Assembly (NCBI GenBank): GCA_905221605.1
Contig: CAJNDS010002301.1
Coordinates: forward strand, 374,462-438,461
Reading direction: 5' to 3'
DNA length: 64,000 nt
Origin: Symbiodinium natans
Lineage: Eukaryota; Sar; Dinophyceae; Suessiales; Symbiodiniaceae
The notes beneath the pieces were generated by a model. That model did no database searches. It had not been told where the DNA came from and saw only the letters and a program-made list of their open reading frames with translations. Position 1 is the stretch's first letter. Every line of letters begins with the position of its first letter. Positions 44,401-55,400 of this stretch are shown here, piece after piece. The translations under genes and the position numbers were made by a program.

Positions 44401-47400
44401 AGGATGTTCGACAGTGTCGCTGGCCACTTGCCAGATTTGCTCCCCGCCAGGATCCGGCAGCAAAAGCCAACGAACTCGCTTGCACCACCATTAGCTGCGA
44501 TGTGAACGTTCATGAACATGCTGAAATCCTCTTTAGCATGGCTCAAAGCAAACTCAGAAAATACGAGAAACAACAGGACCAACTGCCAGCCAAGCCCTAC
44601 ATCAGCTCGTCCACCCTTGAGGCTCTCAAAACCCGCAAGGAGCTCAGGAAACAACTGATGCAGTCCGAGCGCCAACTGCAATTAGACCTCCTCGCTGCTC
44701 CTTTCCGTTTTTGGGCTGGAGCACGCACTAGACGACGGGCCGTCCGCCTTTTTAAGGCCCGTCATGTGCATAAGTTGCTTGAACAGATGCGGGAGAGGAT
44801 CGCCTTCCATGACTTCCAGTTTCTGTGGCTTCAAGGCAGAGAACGTTGGCAAGGTTTTCTCCAACTCTAAGTTTGTGTAGTACCTTGATTCCAAGTAGAA
44901 ACATTGCTGAAGAAGCGTGTCGACCAGTTTTAATGAAATTACGCCGAAGGCGAAATCCACAGCGCGCAGCAGTTGTACCAGGCCTTGCTTGGTTCCGCGG
45001 TTCCAAAGACGTCAAGAAGCCGTACCAACCCTTGCAGGTCTTGAAGATGCCAATGGAAGTCCTGCCCAACTTTAAGTTGCAGCAGCTACGTGCCAAGCAT
45101 TTTGGCGCGCAAGGCAGCAGTTGAAGTTGACGCTCAAGAGGTCAAAACTAATTGCGCTAGTTTGGAGTTGCCCTCTGGGACTTGCGTGATCTTCCTTATG
45201 TGGATTTTGAGACGGCCCTTCGAAAGTTTCAGCCAAACAAAGCGCCGGGGCCATCTGGCATTCCTAATGAATGAACTTTGGTCCGGGCAGTCGGTTGCAA
45301 GTGCGCGTCTCTGGTACTCTGTCTTCATGAAGTCAAGAATCCGTTTAACAGAGCCTGTGCGGATGAGCACAGGGATCTTGATGACCATTTTTACAGGGCT
45401 CGGTGAAACTTTCAGCATCAATAACTACAGAAGCATTTTTTGCTTGAGGGTGTGGAAAAGGCAGCAAGGCGATGCATGCGACCGACGGTGCTCAAGGCGC
45501 TTCGGACACAAGTGCCTACGCTTTTTCAGGGCTGCCTGGCCAACTTAAACACAGCAGAGCTGACGCATTGTGCCCTAACGTTGCTTCGAACGGCACATGC
45601 GTGTTGCGGTGCTTGTGGGCTGGTCTTTCTTAATGTCAAATCCACTTACTATCGGTGTTGCACTCAAGATTGGATGGACAACCTTGTGGCGATCAAGACT
45701 TTTTGCTCCATCTTGCAGATGCTTCAAATCGACACAGCGCTACCGCAAGAAGCTGGTTGAGCAACCCGCCACTGACTGCCATGTTTCAATCATCTGCTGT
45801 TTGCTAGCGGGCGTTCCAAGACTCTACAAAACAAGAGTCGGGGTCTGTCCAGGCGACAGCATAGCTGACACCCTATTTAGGCTTAAAATAAGCGAAGCTG
45901 TTTGTGAAGCAAGGGTACTACTGAACAATGCTGGCTTGTTGCAGGGCCTGGATGCTTGCGGACTGGCGTTACCAGTGTGAGCCGATAACGCGGCGGCGCC
46001 TGTCTGGGCCAACTCAGCATGCTTCTTAAAGCCCAGTCTGCAAGTTCGAAAAGAGCAGCTGTTTCATGCGTGATGTTGCATGAGAGTGTCGAGTTGTGGA
46101 AGTTGCTTTCGGTTAAGTTTGCACACACGAAAGACAGCTGGCTGCATGGCATTGTCGAAGACTTGTTCTTTGTGCAGCAGTGGGTGGCACACTTGTTTTC
46201 AACAGATTCTGTGCAGAAGTGTGGTGGGCCTGACGCAGTGCCTTGGTTTGTGGGGCACTTGCAGCTGACCGTTAGGCGGACGGTCATATCTCTTGGCTGA
46301 GCACAGTCTCACGAACCAGAGACATCCAAGCAACAATCCTTGCATCCTGATCCTTTTTCCTAGGATTTCCAGTGGGCCATGTCAAGCGTGCCTAAAGCGC
46401 GTTTCTTATCCGTAAGAGCAAATGCTGTTGAGACGTTAAGCTTTGACGTTTGCTGCTTGCAGCATAACAAAGAAAACTTTTAGAGCCTCTGCTGATGATG
46501 TTGAAAAGATATCTGAAGCCGACGCTCCGGTGTTAATCAAATACAGCCTTTAGAGAGCATCAAGCAGCAGTTAAAGAAAGTACGAACTGCGCAGCAGTGG
46601 CAGCGGCATTTTACCCAAAAAACTGCAGGAGCTACTGGACTGCCCTTGAACAGAGAATGCAAGACCAGCAGGGCACCAAGTTTCTCTTTATCCAGGCGCA
46701 CAACTGTGTTCAGCTGTGCCACATATTCAAGTAGAACTTGCGGCGTATGAAGCAAAGTCCTTCTTTTTCAGAAAGGAAACCTACAAGGAACAGCAGTTGA
46801 CGGGTGAGCGGTGGCGGCATTGCGGAGCAATATACACCTTGCGTCAACTTCTTCTTGATCTTCTAACTGGCCAAATACTGCACTCTTTCTGGAACTGGAA
46901 AAAGCTGGAGAGGGCATTGCAAGGCCAAGAGCTCAGACTTTCTTAAGTTGCTGTGGCAGGTCGGACGCGTTGGAGCCCATGTCTGTTTGGCGTTGTGAAG
47001 TCCAACACACCTCAAGAGGGCTGTGTCATTGCTGCAGAGGGCTTTAAGATTGTAGGCGGCGCAGAAGCTTCTTAAGAAACAGAAAATCTGCTGGTGCAAT
47101 CCAAGCCTTTTCTAGCTGCCGGGTGTTTGGGTTTTGGAAGTGGGCGACAAAGGTCTTGAGGCTTAGAAGCCACATTACATGTCCAGCAGACATGATTCCA
47201 GAACGGGACCACATCAGGTGAACGACACCATGGGCATAACAAGAAAACGCATGGGACTGACCGCGGCACCAGCAAAGATTGCCCGTACATGTGCCTTGTC
47301 AAGATTAGAAAAAGAACGGACAGCTTGCATCCTACTTTCATCATTAGTGGCGCCATGGCTGAAGCGGGTCTTGCTGCCGCTTGGCCCAGAAGCAAAAGAA

Positions 47401-48390
47401 AAACCAGCGGCCCTGTGGGTACATTGAAAGTGAGCCCACGCTGTTAGTGCCTGCGTGTGCCTGTCAACTGCTGTTATAACAGCACGTCGGAAAACACTTG
47501 CGGGTGAAACTGCTTGGGGGTATAGGAAAAATTTTAGGGGGTTTGAAAATTTCATGTGGATGCCTTAACGACGTCCGCCGACGCGTCGCACTGTGGATTA
47601 TCTTTCTTTAAAGGTCAGCCGACACAACTAAAGTGACAGCGACAAAGAGCCTGCCCGTGTCGCTGTCTCTCATTGCCAACATGAGGTCGTGTGCTTGTGG
47701 ATATTTTCTTTAAAGGATGTTTTTGGCAGTGTCAGCCGACACAACTAAAGTGACTGTGACAAAGAGCCCGCCCGTGTCGCTGCCTCATTGCCAATATGAG
47801 GTTGCTTGCTTGCTGTCAGCTTGCAATGCTGGCGTGTTGCCCGGGGGCGATCCCTGTGTGGCATTCGTCATAGTCTAACATTCTTCTTTTTCTTCTTCTT
47901 GCGCTTCAGCAATGTCTGGAGTGTTCTGCCTCATTCCCTTCACGGGCGCATCTTTCCGGGCACCGAACGCGGGTCCATGGTGCCAGCAAGCTTGCTAGAG
48001 CTTACGTTGAGGGTACGCACTGCCCCATTTGTCTCTTGCAGTTTTGGAGCCATGACAGATTGCTGAGGCATCTTTCCTTTGCCAAAACCAAGTGTTTGGC
48101 CAGTCGTCGCCCATGCTACTCTTTGCACAGCGTCTCTTCTGGGTTAAAGGAGCAATTGCCGTTCGTTAGACTGAGTGCCCTTTGCGGCCTGTTGCATCTG
48201 ACGTTGTGCAGCAACTATGAGGAATCATTCCTGCGCTTAGTCTGCTTGAAGCGCTCGAGCTTCGCCCATCTGCAGCCAGACTTGATGGAGGGTTGTCTGA
48301 TTTCAGAACTTGTGTTTTCCGTGTTGACAAGGAGGAGGTCCGATCTCCAGATAGCCCCAGTTTCAACCCCAATGGCTGGACGCTGATCCG
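44401..48390 (+). pseudogene. Reverse transcriptase and C-terminus of the APE-type LINE, decayed
   Basis: Many frameshifts. The linker is Lys/Gln/Glu-rich (44400-44870). RT pieces in order: YVDFETALRKFQPNKAPGPSGIP (about 45196-45264), ETFSINNYRSIF (about 45406-45440), LVFLNVKSTYYR (about 45615-45655), RVGVCPGDSIADTLF (about 45838-45880), then ADNAAAPVWANS (about 45980-46016) where the catalytic ADD should be, here ADN. The last part has a C2H2-like finger, HCPICLLQFWSHDRLLRHLS (about 48015-48080, with one frameshift), as found in some LINE C-termini. The catalytic change and broken frames make it inactive. Confidence 0.6.
47612..47815. repeat. Tandem duplication of an ~80-bp segment
   Basis: TCAGCCGACACAACTAAAGT, GACAAAGAGCC, GCCCGTGTCGCTG and CATTGCCAA(C/T)ATGAGGT occur in the same order at 47612-47692 and 47732-47803, about 120 bp apart. 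It interrupts the decayed LINE. Confidence 0.85.
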
Positions 48391-48494
48391 TCAATGCCTT
48401 GATGGCATGACCTTGTCGTAATTACTTTCGCTGCATGTTTTTGTTCGCTCACCAAGAGCCAGGCGACTTTGACAGTCACGACCTCAGACCGCTG

Positions 48495-48600
48495 CTAAAC
48501 ACCCCCAAACTTTACAAACCCCTAAAAGCCCCGACCCCAAAAAGCCACCCCTAAACCCTAAAACCCCCGAAAGCCTAAAACCCCCTGAGCCCTACACCAA
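48495..48600. repeat. Degenerate CCCTAAA-like tract
   Basis: Words such as ACCCCTAAA, CCCTAAAACCCCC and AAGCCTAAAACCCCC make a diverged telomere-like stretch between the decayed LINE and the next retroelement. Confidence 0.6.
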
Positions 48601-48731
48601 CACAAGCCGAATTCCACCGGCGAAGACCCCAGAAAGCTGAGAAGTCTCTCTGAGAGTAATAAAAATTTCCCCTCTCTGTTGTGGCACTGCGCTTCACGTG
48701 TTTTGGCGTTGCCGAATCAGAATGCTTGTAA

Positions 48732-49216
48732 GTTCAGACAACGCCCACTGCAAGACCTAACCCTAGTGGGGGGAGAAGCGGGTAGTGCGAGCCCTCTATC
48801 CCAAAGACCCTGCGGGAGGGGGACTAGGGGCAACAACGTCCTACCCTGCATACGCCGGCCTTTCCACGGGCGCTGCTCTGGGCGAGTTTGGCAATCAGGC
48901 CGGGAGGCCCCTCAGACGAAAGGCACCGATCTTGATATGCGGCATACTCTGTGTTGGGCTACTCCACTTTGGAAGGCAAAAGGCTCTTGGCTATTGTGGA
49001 GAGTGCATATATTGTGGACTTGAGTGAGCAGGGCAAGGGCGGGCGGGCGAAGAAATGCTCACACACTATGCACGGCCCCAACACGGGTAGGTCAGGGCCA
49101 GCTGAGCCAGGAGTCAGCTGGGCATGGCAGACATGGGTGGTCATGATTCGTGCGTGTCTGGAAACAAAAAAACCCAGTGCGTTCAGACAACGCCCACTGC
49201 AAGACCTGACCCTAGT
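48732..49216. repeat. 36-bp direct repeat flanking a 413-bp insert
   Basis: Near-identical 36-bp copies at 48732-48767 and 49181-49216 (starting GTTCAGACAACGCCCACTGC; one mismatch). The second copy runs directly into RT-like coding sequence (GPSITWCGWQF). The intervening 413 bp contains inverted-repeat copy R1. This could be a tandem duplication, a composite insertion or a former intron. Confidence 0.75.
48771..48970 (+). repeat. Inverted-repeat copy R1
   Basis: About 200 bp (GGGAGAAGCGGGTAGTGCGAG ... ACTCCACTTT), present in the opposite orientation and shortened as R2 at 50308-50455. The shared core includes CCCTGCATACG, CGGCCTTT.CCACGGG and GCTGCTCTGGGCGAGTTTG. The pair brackets the inverted RNase H segment. 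Confidence 0.8.
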
Positions 49217-50307
49217 TGGGCCGCCTTTGGGCCCAGCATCACTTGGTGCGGTTGGCAGTTCTGCTTCCGAACCGAAACCGCATGCCTCGCACAGCCCAAG
49301 TTAGACAAACTCTGTGCACAGCTGTTGCAATTGCTGCAACACAAACGCGTCCCTCGCAAGGAGCTCGAGGCCTGCCTGGGCCTACTGATGTGGGCAACGA
49401 GCATTAGCTCGCTCCGCTGCTTCACAGCCCCGAGATACTCGGACCTGCGCAGCCCGTCTGGCACATGCTACCCGGTGCTCCCCAGAAGCTGGTCACAGTT
49501 CCTCTAGTGCCTCGACGCCTCCTGCAAGATCGTCAGGGATGCCTCATACCTCCAACTCCCGCTGCAAGCCCGAGTCATTGAGGTCCGGGGAAAGCCTGTC
49601 CGTGCCAAAACAGATGGCCCATACCAGCCGCCGACAAGACGATCTGGGTCCGCATCGCAGACCCCTCGGCCTCGGAAATCACATTGCGCAATGAAAGCAA
49701 AGCCGCCATGCATTGGCTCGCCCAATGTTTCGCCTGCGAGTTCACAATGCCCTTGGTCCGACAGCCCTGTTGCCTTGCCTATCTGCCGCAGACGCCATGG
49801 TGATGGAACCACCGTCGGAATCGGCGGCTGGCTCGCCACATCTTCCGCCACCTGGTGGTTTGCCCAGCAATGGGACATCCAAGAGCTTCGCACTGCATGG
49901 CCTTTCCTCACCAAAGACGCCCAAAGGTATATCGCCTGCTTTGAAACTGTGGCACAGTGGGTTCTGCTACGGATGGCCTATGAAGCCACCGGTTGCTCCA
50001 GCCTCAGGTTCTGCGTCGCCTCCTCCCGCAGCGACAACAGCCCTACTCAAGCCTCCATCAACAAACTGTTCACAACGGCCTTCCCGCTTGGCTTCTTTCT
50101 GGAGAAGTGGCCGTCGCAACCGCCTAGAGAAGTTTGCTCGCTCTGGCCATGCTCGAAGATTCGCAGTGCGCAGGTACCTGCGCAAGTTGGCCCACGAGGT
50201 CACCCTAGTCTCTGCCGAAGTGCCCTGGAGCCAAGGCCTCCTGGACGTAGCGTCTACACGCGGTGGGGGGTTGTCTGGCCTTACTTTCACTGGTCTGCTC
50301 CGACGCT
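49217..50307 (+). pseudogene. RT C-terminus and RNase H of the YR-first retroelement, inverted
   Basis: The plus frame reads GPSITWCGWQFCFRTETACL then LDKLCAQLLQLLQHKRVPRK and LEACLGLLMWATSISSLRCF, the thumb-like segment that follows GAPISW in this RT family. After frameshifts it shows RNase H blocks: DGTTVGIGGWLATSSATWWF, QRYIACFETVAQWVLLRMA (Glu) and SDNSPTQASINKLFTTAFPL (Asp). It lies on the opposite strand to the methyltransferase and RT half of the same element (50308-52240, minus) and between inverted repeats R1 and R2, so an inversion is the simplest explanation. Confidence 0.7.
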
Positions 50308-50455
50308 AAAGTGGAGGTATGCCGCACATCAGGACCGGTGCCTCTTGCCTGAGGCCTGATGTCAAACTCGCCCAGAGCAGCACCCGTGGAAAAGGCCGAC
50401 GTATGCAGGGCGTAAGATCTTTGGGATCTGGGGGGCTCGCACTACCGCTTCTCCC
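50308..50455 (-). repeat. Inverted-repeat copy R2
   Basis: About 148 bp, the reverse complement of R1 (48771-48970) with internal deletions. On the minus strand it begins directly after the RT words GAPISW, as GGGAGAAGCGGTAGTGCGAG, and ends CTCCACTTT at the border with the inverted RNase H segment. Confidence 0.8.
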
Positions 50456-51480
50456 TTCTCCAGCTGATGGGCGCTCCTACCAGCCAAAGGTAGGCCACGA
50501 CGAAGGCCAGTTCCTGGGAGGCGCGGCTGTGCAGCAGCGAGAGTAGGAGGTCGTCTACATAGAGCCACGCCTTGTGCGGCTTGGAGGCCAGGAGGCGGTG
50601 CAGCAGTCTGAGGAGCAACGCTCCTGCTGCCACAGTAGGCTGAAAAGCGTGCTCCAAAATGGCAAACATGCAGGCGTATAGGCGGCTCGGGTCCAGAGGC
50701 TTGAAGGTGGTGCGAAACATCGGCAGATGTAGGCAGGCAAACCCGTTCAGGCAGGGTGCAGCGCGGGTTCACATTGCACACTGAGCTTTCGAGGACCATC
50801 CGTGGATCTTTGCCTTCGGCCTGGACCACGTTAAGCTTGCCTATGGCGATGCCTTTGGGCCACTGGGCGCGGGCTTCTTGTTCGCCCCCGGGGATTTCGA
50901 TCACCCAACCCTGGGCCATTTCTTCCTCGATGAAGCGTTGCAGGAGTTCGGGCTGGGCCTCGGCGTTCTTCCAATTGCTATCAAACTTCTTGAGGCAAGT
51001 GTCCAGTGGGTGCTGGGCGTGTTGGGCTTCGACCGCGGGCCACTGGTGGCTGCTGGCAATGGGCTCGAAGACGCCAGTGGGCACCCCTGGAGTCATCTTG
51101 TGAACGGACGCATGGGAAAAGGGGCTTGCATGGGGGCTGAAGTCGGTTCTGGATCGCACTGGGTAAAACTGTTGCTCAACAACGGTCAAACAAAGATCGG
51201 ACGAAGTCCGAGGGTTGGTTGTTCCGTTGAAGATGAGTTGAAGCTCTTGGGCCAGGATATCTGGCAGGCCCTTGTCTATATCTTGCGTGAGGCAGGCCAG
51301 GCGCGAGAGGAGCTTGAGGCCGTCATCCACCGCGGCGGCGGACTGTTGTGCAAGATCTAGGCTGGCTGCTGCCATTTCCAGCAGCGACTGTTGCTCTTCT
51401 TCCGACAGGGGGTGTTCCGGCTTGCTTTGGGCAATGTGTGCAGCTATGCGCTTGTAGCGGTCGGCCTGCAGCACCAAGTT
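50442..51480 (-). pseudogene. Reverse transcriptase of the YR-first retroelement
   Basis: The frame at 50362-51477 gives an N-terminal linker with FDSNWKNAEAQPELLQRFIE, EMAQGWVIEIPGG, WPKGIAIGKLNVV and DPRMVLESSVCNVNPRCTLP, the first RT blocks. Another frame (50442-50720) gives ALLLRLLHRLLASKPHKAWL then YVDDLLLSLL (catalytic YVDD) and WLVGAPISW. The block between, with the first catalytic Asp, is deleted. The sequence then runs into R2. It follows the methyltransferase-like region on the same strand with no gap. Confidence 0.75.
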
Positions 51481-52240
51481 TGCATTTGGTCGATGAGTGA
51501 TGAAAGGCTGGCGTGAGGTTTGGCAGGTTTCGAACAGTCGGCTGTGCTTTGGAGACCGGCGCCGTCACATGCGGGCGCACGCGGTCCAAGTTCCGCCATG
51601 TGCTCGGGCGTTGGCGGCTCCATGGGCAAGGGGATGGCAGGCAAGGGAGGCGAATTCGGCCACAGGTGTCGGAAAACCTCAAGAATGTTGCAGGCTAGCT
51701 CGGCCGGGTATTCGGCGGTGCTGGAGCTGATGTCTCTACCCAATTTATCCCTCTTGTTGCGCAGAGAGGGGTGCTTGAAGGCATGGGCGCAGTTTTGCTG
51801 CACCCCTCTGATGTGGGGGCTGTTGGACGCGAATGCCCAGGATTTGGACCAAGTCATTCCGTAGGCGCAGGCAGCGACAGAGGCGACGTGGGCTGCTGAG
51901 GCACGCAGCAGCTGTTGGCATGAGGGCTCCATCCAGGCCATGCTTGAAGGGGGGTTTTCCAGGACCCAAGTGCCCCCTGAGGCTGCCACCGCTCGGCAGA
52001 GCTGGTGGCATCTTTCGTGTATGCCAGTGTATGCGGCGGCTCTCCGCGGCGCGGCGGGCGAGCGTGGGGCTATCAGAGGGCAGACCGTTGAGGTGTTCGG
52101 GCGTGCGGCATGGCGGAGGCCCTCCAGGTGCGAGTTTGAGAATGGAGTAGTCGCGGCAGGGCGGCTATGCGCCCAGACCAGGCTAGGCGAAGTAGGCGTG
52201 TGAAGAAAGAATCCGAGAGTATGTCGTGGGCCTCGTTGAT
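51481..52240 (-). pseudogene. Methyltransferase-like domain of the YR-first retroelement, C-terminal part
   Basis: The minus frame from 52433 enters this element at 52240. Frames read HDILSDSFFTRLLRLAWSGR and AALPRLLHSQ (52240 to about 52120), then AVAASGGTWVLENPPSSMAW (about 51938-51995), where ENP corresponds to motif VI of cytosine-C5 methyltransferases, then ACAYGMTWSKSWAFASN and NCAHAFKHPSL. The motif IV Pro-Pro-Cys is not intact. The N-terminal part lies beyond the inserted element at 56289-56410. The frame runs on into the RT. Confidence 0.65.
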
Positions 52241-52443
52241 GCTTACTGTTCGCGAGCGAATGGTGTTTTATCGATTGCTGCCAAATGTCTCTAAGAAAAA
52301 CGGTGTGCCGTTTGGTCTTGGTTTGAAGCCCAAAAATTTTGATGCTTGTCACGCTTGGTAATGCCAACGACGATTTGCAATTGCATATGCAGGAAGATGT
52401 GTGTGCAGCACTGGCTCTGCAGCTCAGTGCCAAAAATTTTGAC
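52241..52443 (+). repeat. Split direct repeat A1 of the YR-less element
   Basis: A 203-bp copy identical by eye to 55762-55964. It begins GCTTACTGTTCGCGAGCGAA at the host boundary and ends GTGCCAAAAATTTTGAC. It forms the 5' terminus and probably holds the 5' untranslated region. Confidence 0.93.
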
Positions 52444-52498
52444 TGGAGGCCGTGTTCTAGTCTAGTGGCTCTTAACGAGGTGCTAAGACTTTAGTTTC

Positions 52499-55400
52499 GT
52501 GCAAGCTTCCCGCGATCGGGAAGTGGATGGACCACCAGCGTTCATTATTGAGGTCTTTTCTGGCATGTCCAGGCTATCCGCCTGCCTTAAGCAACTTGGT
52601 TTTGACGCCATTGCCGTCGACCATAAGCGCGTCCCTGGTGCCGCCTGTCATGTTCATCTTGTCGACTTGTGTACAACGGAAGGCGTTGAGTTGGTCCGAC
52701 GTTGGCTGGCAATGCCCAACTGCGTGGGTATTTGGTTCGCTCCACCATGTGGGACGGCCAGCCGAGCAAGGGAGATCAAAGGGGTTCCGGGGCCCCCCCC
52801 TCTCCGATCGGAAAAGTTTCCGAACGGGCTGCCGCAGCTAGAAGGTCAATCCCTTCTCCGAGTCACCTTAGCGAACCAGCTTTACGATTGTGTTTCCGAC
52901 TTGGTTCTTGAGGCTGCCTCCCGTAACCTTGTCATCGGTGTCGAGAACCCTCGGCAAAGTCTCTACTGGCGCACTTCCATGTTTGCACGCATCGCACCCC
53001 TCTTTCAGTTCACTGCATTCCAGAGTTGCGCCTACGGCAGCCGTCGTCCGAAGTGGACGGCCATTGCGTATACCCGGGGTGCGTTTGACTGCATCTGCAA
53101 GTCCTGCCCTGGGCAGTCTTGCGCTCAACGTCACCTGCCGTGGGGGGTGGCGCCAGAGGCGCCTAACGGCTTCTCTACGTCGCTGGAGGCTGCGTATCCG
53201 CTGCCGCTGGCGCTTGCTCTCGCCCAGGCGTTCTTTCAAGCTTGCCCGCCCAAGCCGCCCTCACCTGCCGGGCTCCAGTTGTCTCTTGTCCGTGGCCAGG
53301 TCGGGAGTCAGCCGAAGGCCTCTGTGACGGGGCCCCGCGTGCCTGAACATGCTCGCATTTTGCGAGTACGGATCCCCCCTTCTGTCTCCTGTCCGGTGCC
53401 CCTGCGTGCCCGCCTTAAGGACCCCTGGCCCCTGCCCCACGTGGCCGTCTGCCCCGAGCGCTCGGTGCCAACCGACGCCCAGCTGCTGCAAATGGTCCCG
53501 GTTAAGCAGGGGAGTTCGAGCGCTGGTTCTGGAAGCAAAAGTTGTGGTGGTGGTGCGGAGCTCTGGAACGAGCTTGTTTGGGGTATCCCTTTCTCCCCGG
53601 AACAGTTTGTCCGCGAGGCGGTTAAAGCCGGCCATCCCAGAACCCTAGAGGTCTCCCTGCCGCAAGTACTCAAAGATGCTGTGTGCACCCATGCCTCGTT
53701 GACCGAGTCGGAGTTGTGCGGGTTGAGAGCGCGCCAGTTTGCTAAGTGGCTTAAGCTTGCGCAGGACCTCAGGAGTGAGGAAGAAGCGCTGAAGGCCTCT
53801 ATGCATAAACAGGTCGCTACGATCCTAAAGCCCAAACGTCTCCTCTTGTGGAAGGCGATGATGGTTGAGGCTTCCTACGACGATGTGTCCATCTTCGATG
53901 AAGTAATCTCGGGTACTAACCTGGGAGGCCCGGTGCCCGATACAGGTGTGTTTGCCCCGAAGTTCAAGCCGGCGTCAGTCACCGTTGACCAACTCAAAAG
54001 AGATGCGCCCACCTCTAGGGCGGCCCTTTTGTCCACCATCAAGTCTCAAGGGGAGGCTCTGGATCGCGAGGTCCAGACGAAAACTCTCGAGGAGCGTGAT
54101 AAGGGCTGGCTGTCGGGTCCCATAGAGGTGGATCAGCTGCCACCTGATGCCATAGTGTCACGACGGTTCGGGATCGAGCAGGATGGGAAAATCAGATTGA
54201 TTGACGACTTCTCAGGGTCGGGAGTCAATAGCTCCGTGGAGACGTTGGAGGCCGTGCGCCCCCAGACCGTCGACGTCATCGCAGGCGTGTGCCTGTCTCT
54301 GATGCGAGCGCAACCAGGGTGTAGTCTCAAGGGAAGGTTCTATGACCTGGTTAGTGCCTACAGGCAGCTGGCTTTGGACCCTGCAGGGGCCTGGGCTTCG
54401 TACATTGGACTGTGGGATCCTGATCTGAAGAGGGTAGTGGTGTTTCAGCTGCACGCCCTCCCTTTCGGGGCAGTCAAGTCAGTGTCGACTTTTCTGAGAA
54501 CCGTTAACTCGGTATGGCACCTTGGCGCATTCTTCTTCGCCCTTTGCTGGTCCCACTACTTTGACGACTTCGTGTCGGTTGCTAGGGGCTCGCAGGTTGC
54601 GAATGTGCACCAAACAATCACCTTGCTCTTCGCCCTGTTGGGTTGGGACCTGGCCCAAGGTGGGAAAAAGGATGTGCCGTTTGCGGAAACCTTTTGTGCG
54701 TTAGGGGTTGACATAGTGCTGTCGAGCGCCCACTTGGGTCGTGTGACCATTTGCAACACGGAAAAGAGAGTTCAGCTCCTCGTAGAGACTATGAAGCAGG
54801 CCCAGAAAGACCGACGTATGAGTGCGCCTCAAGCACTCAAGCTAAGGGGTAAGCTCCAGTTTGCAAGTGGACAGCTGTTTGGGCGTCAGAGCAAGTTTTG
54901 CATGCAGCAGCTTTCTGATTACGCCCATGGGGGTGCCCCTCCTGATCTGCCGGCGGAGTGCATTGATACTTTCACCTCGCTGGTCGACATGTTGGACAGT
55001 GGCCGCCCTAGGCTAGTCCAAGTCAACAAACAGCAAACCTGGTATGTCTTCACTGATGCATCCTATTCGAAGGATGACCCCGTGCTGCCTTGTGGTGTTG
55101 GTGGTCTCTTGTTTGATGATAAGGGTGTGTTGGTTGCTGGTTTCTCCCACGCCCTTGACAGTGACGTCCGGAAGCTCCTGGGTGAGATCAACAAGGACAC
55201 GATCATAATGGAGGCTGAGTTTGTTGCGGTGCTGCTTGCGTTCCGTCTTTGGGGCAAAAGGGTTGCGAACTCACCTGTTGTGGCTTTCATCGACAACAAC
55301 TCCGTCAGGGACATTTTGATTTCATGCAGGGGCAGGTCCCCAACTGTGAAAAGCCTGCTTAAAATGTTCGTGAGCTTGGAGGTGGGGTGTGAGTTCATCC

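Noticed and set aside
51444-52433. A single 329-codon minus-strand protein
   Set aside because: Its first ~65 codons are antisense to repeat A1 of the inserted element; the frame is a chimera across the insertion junction at 52240/52241.
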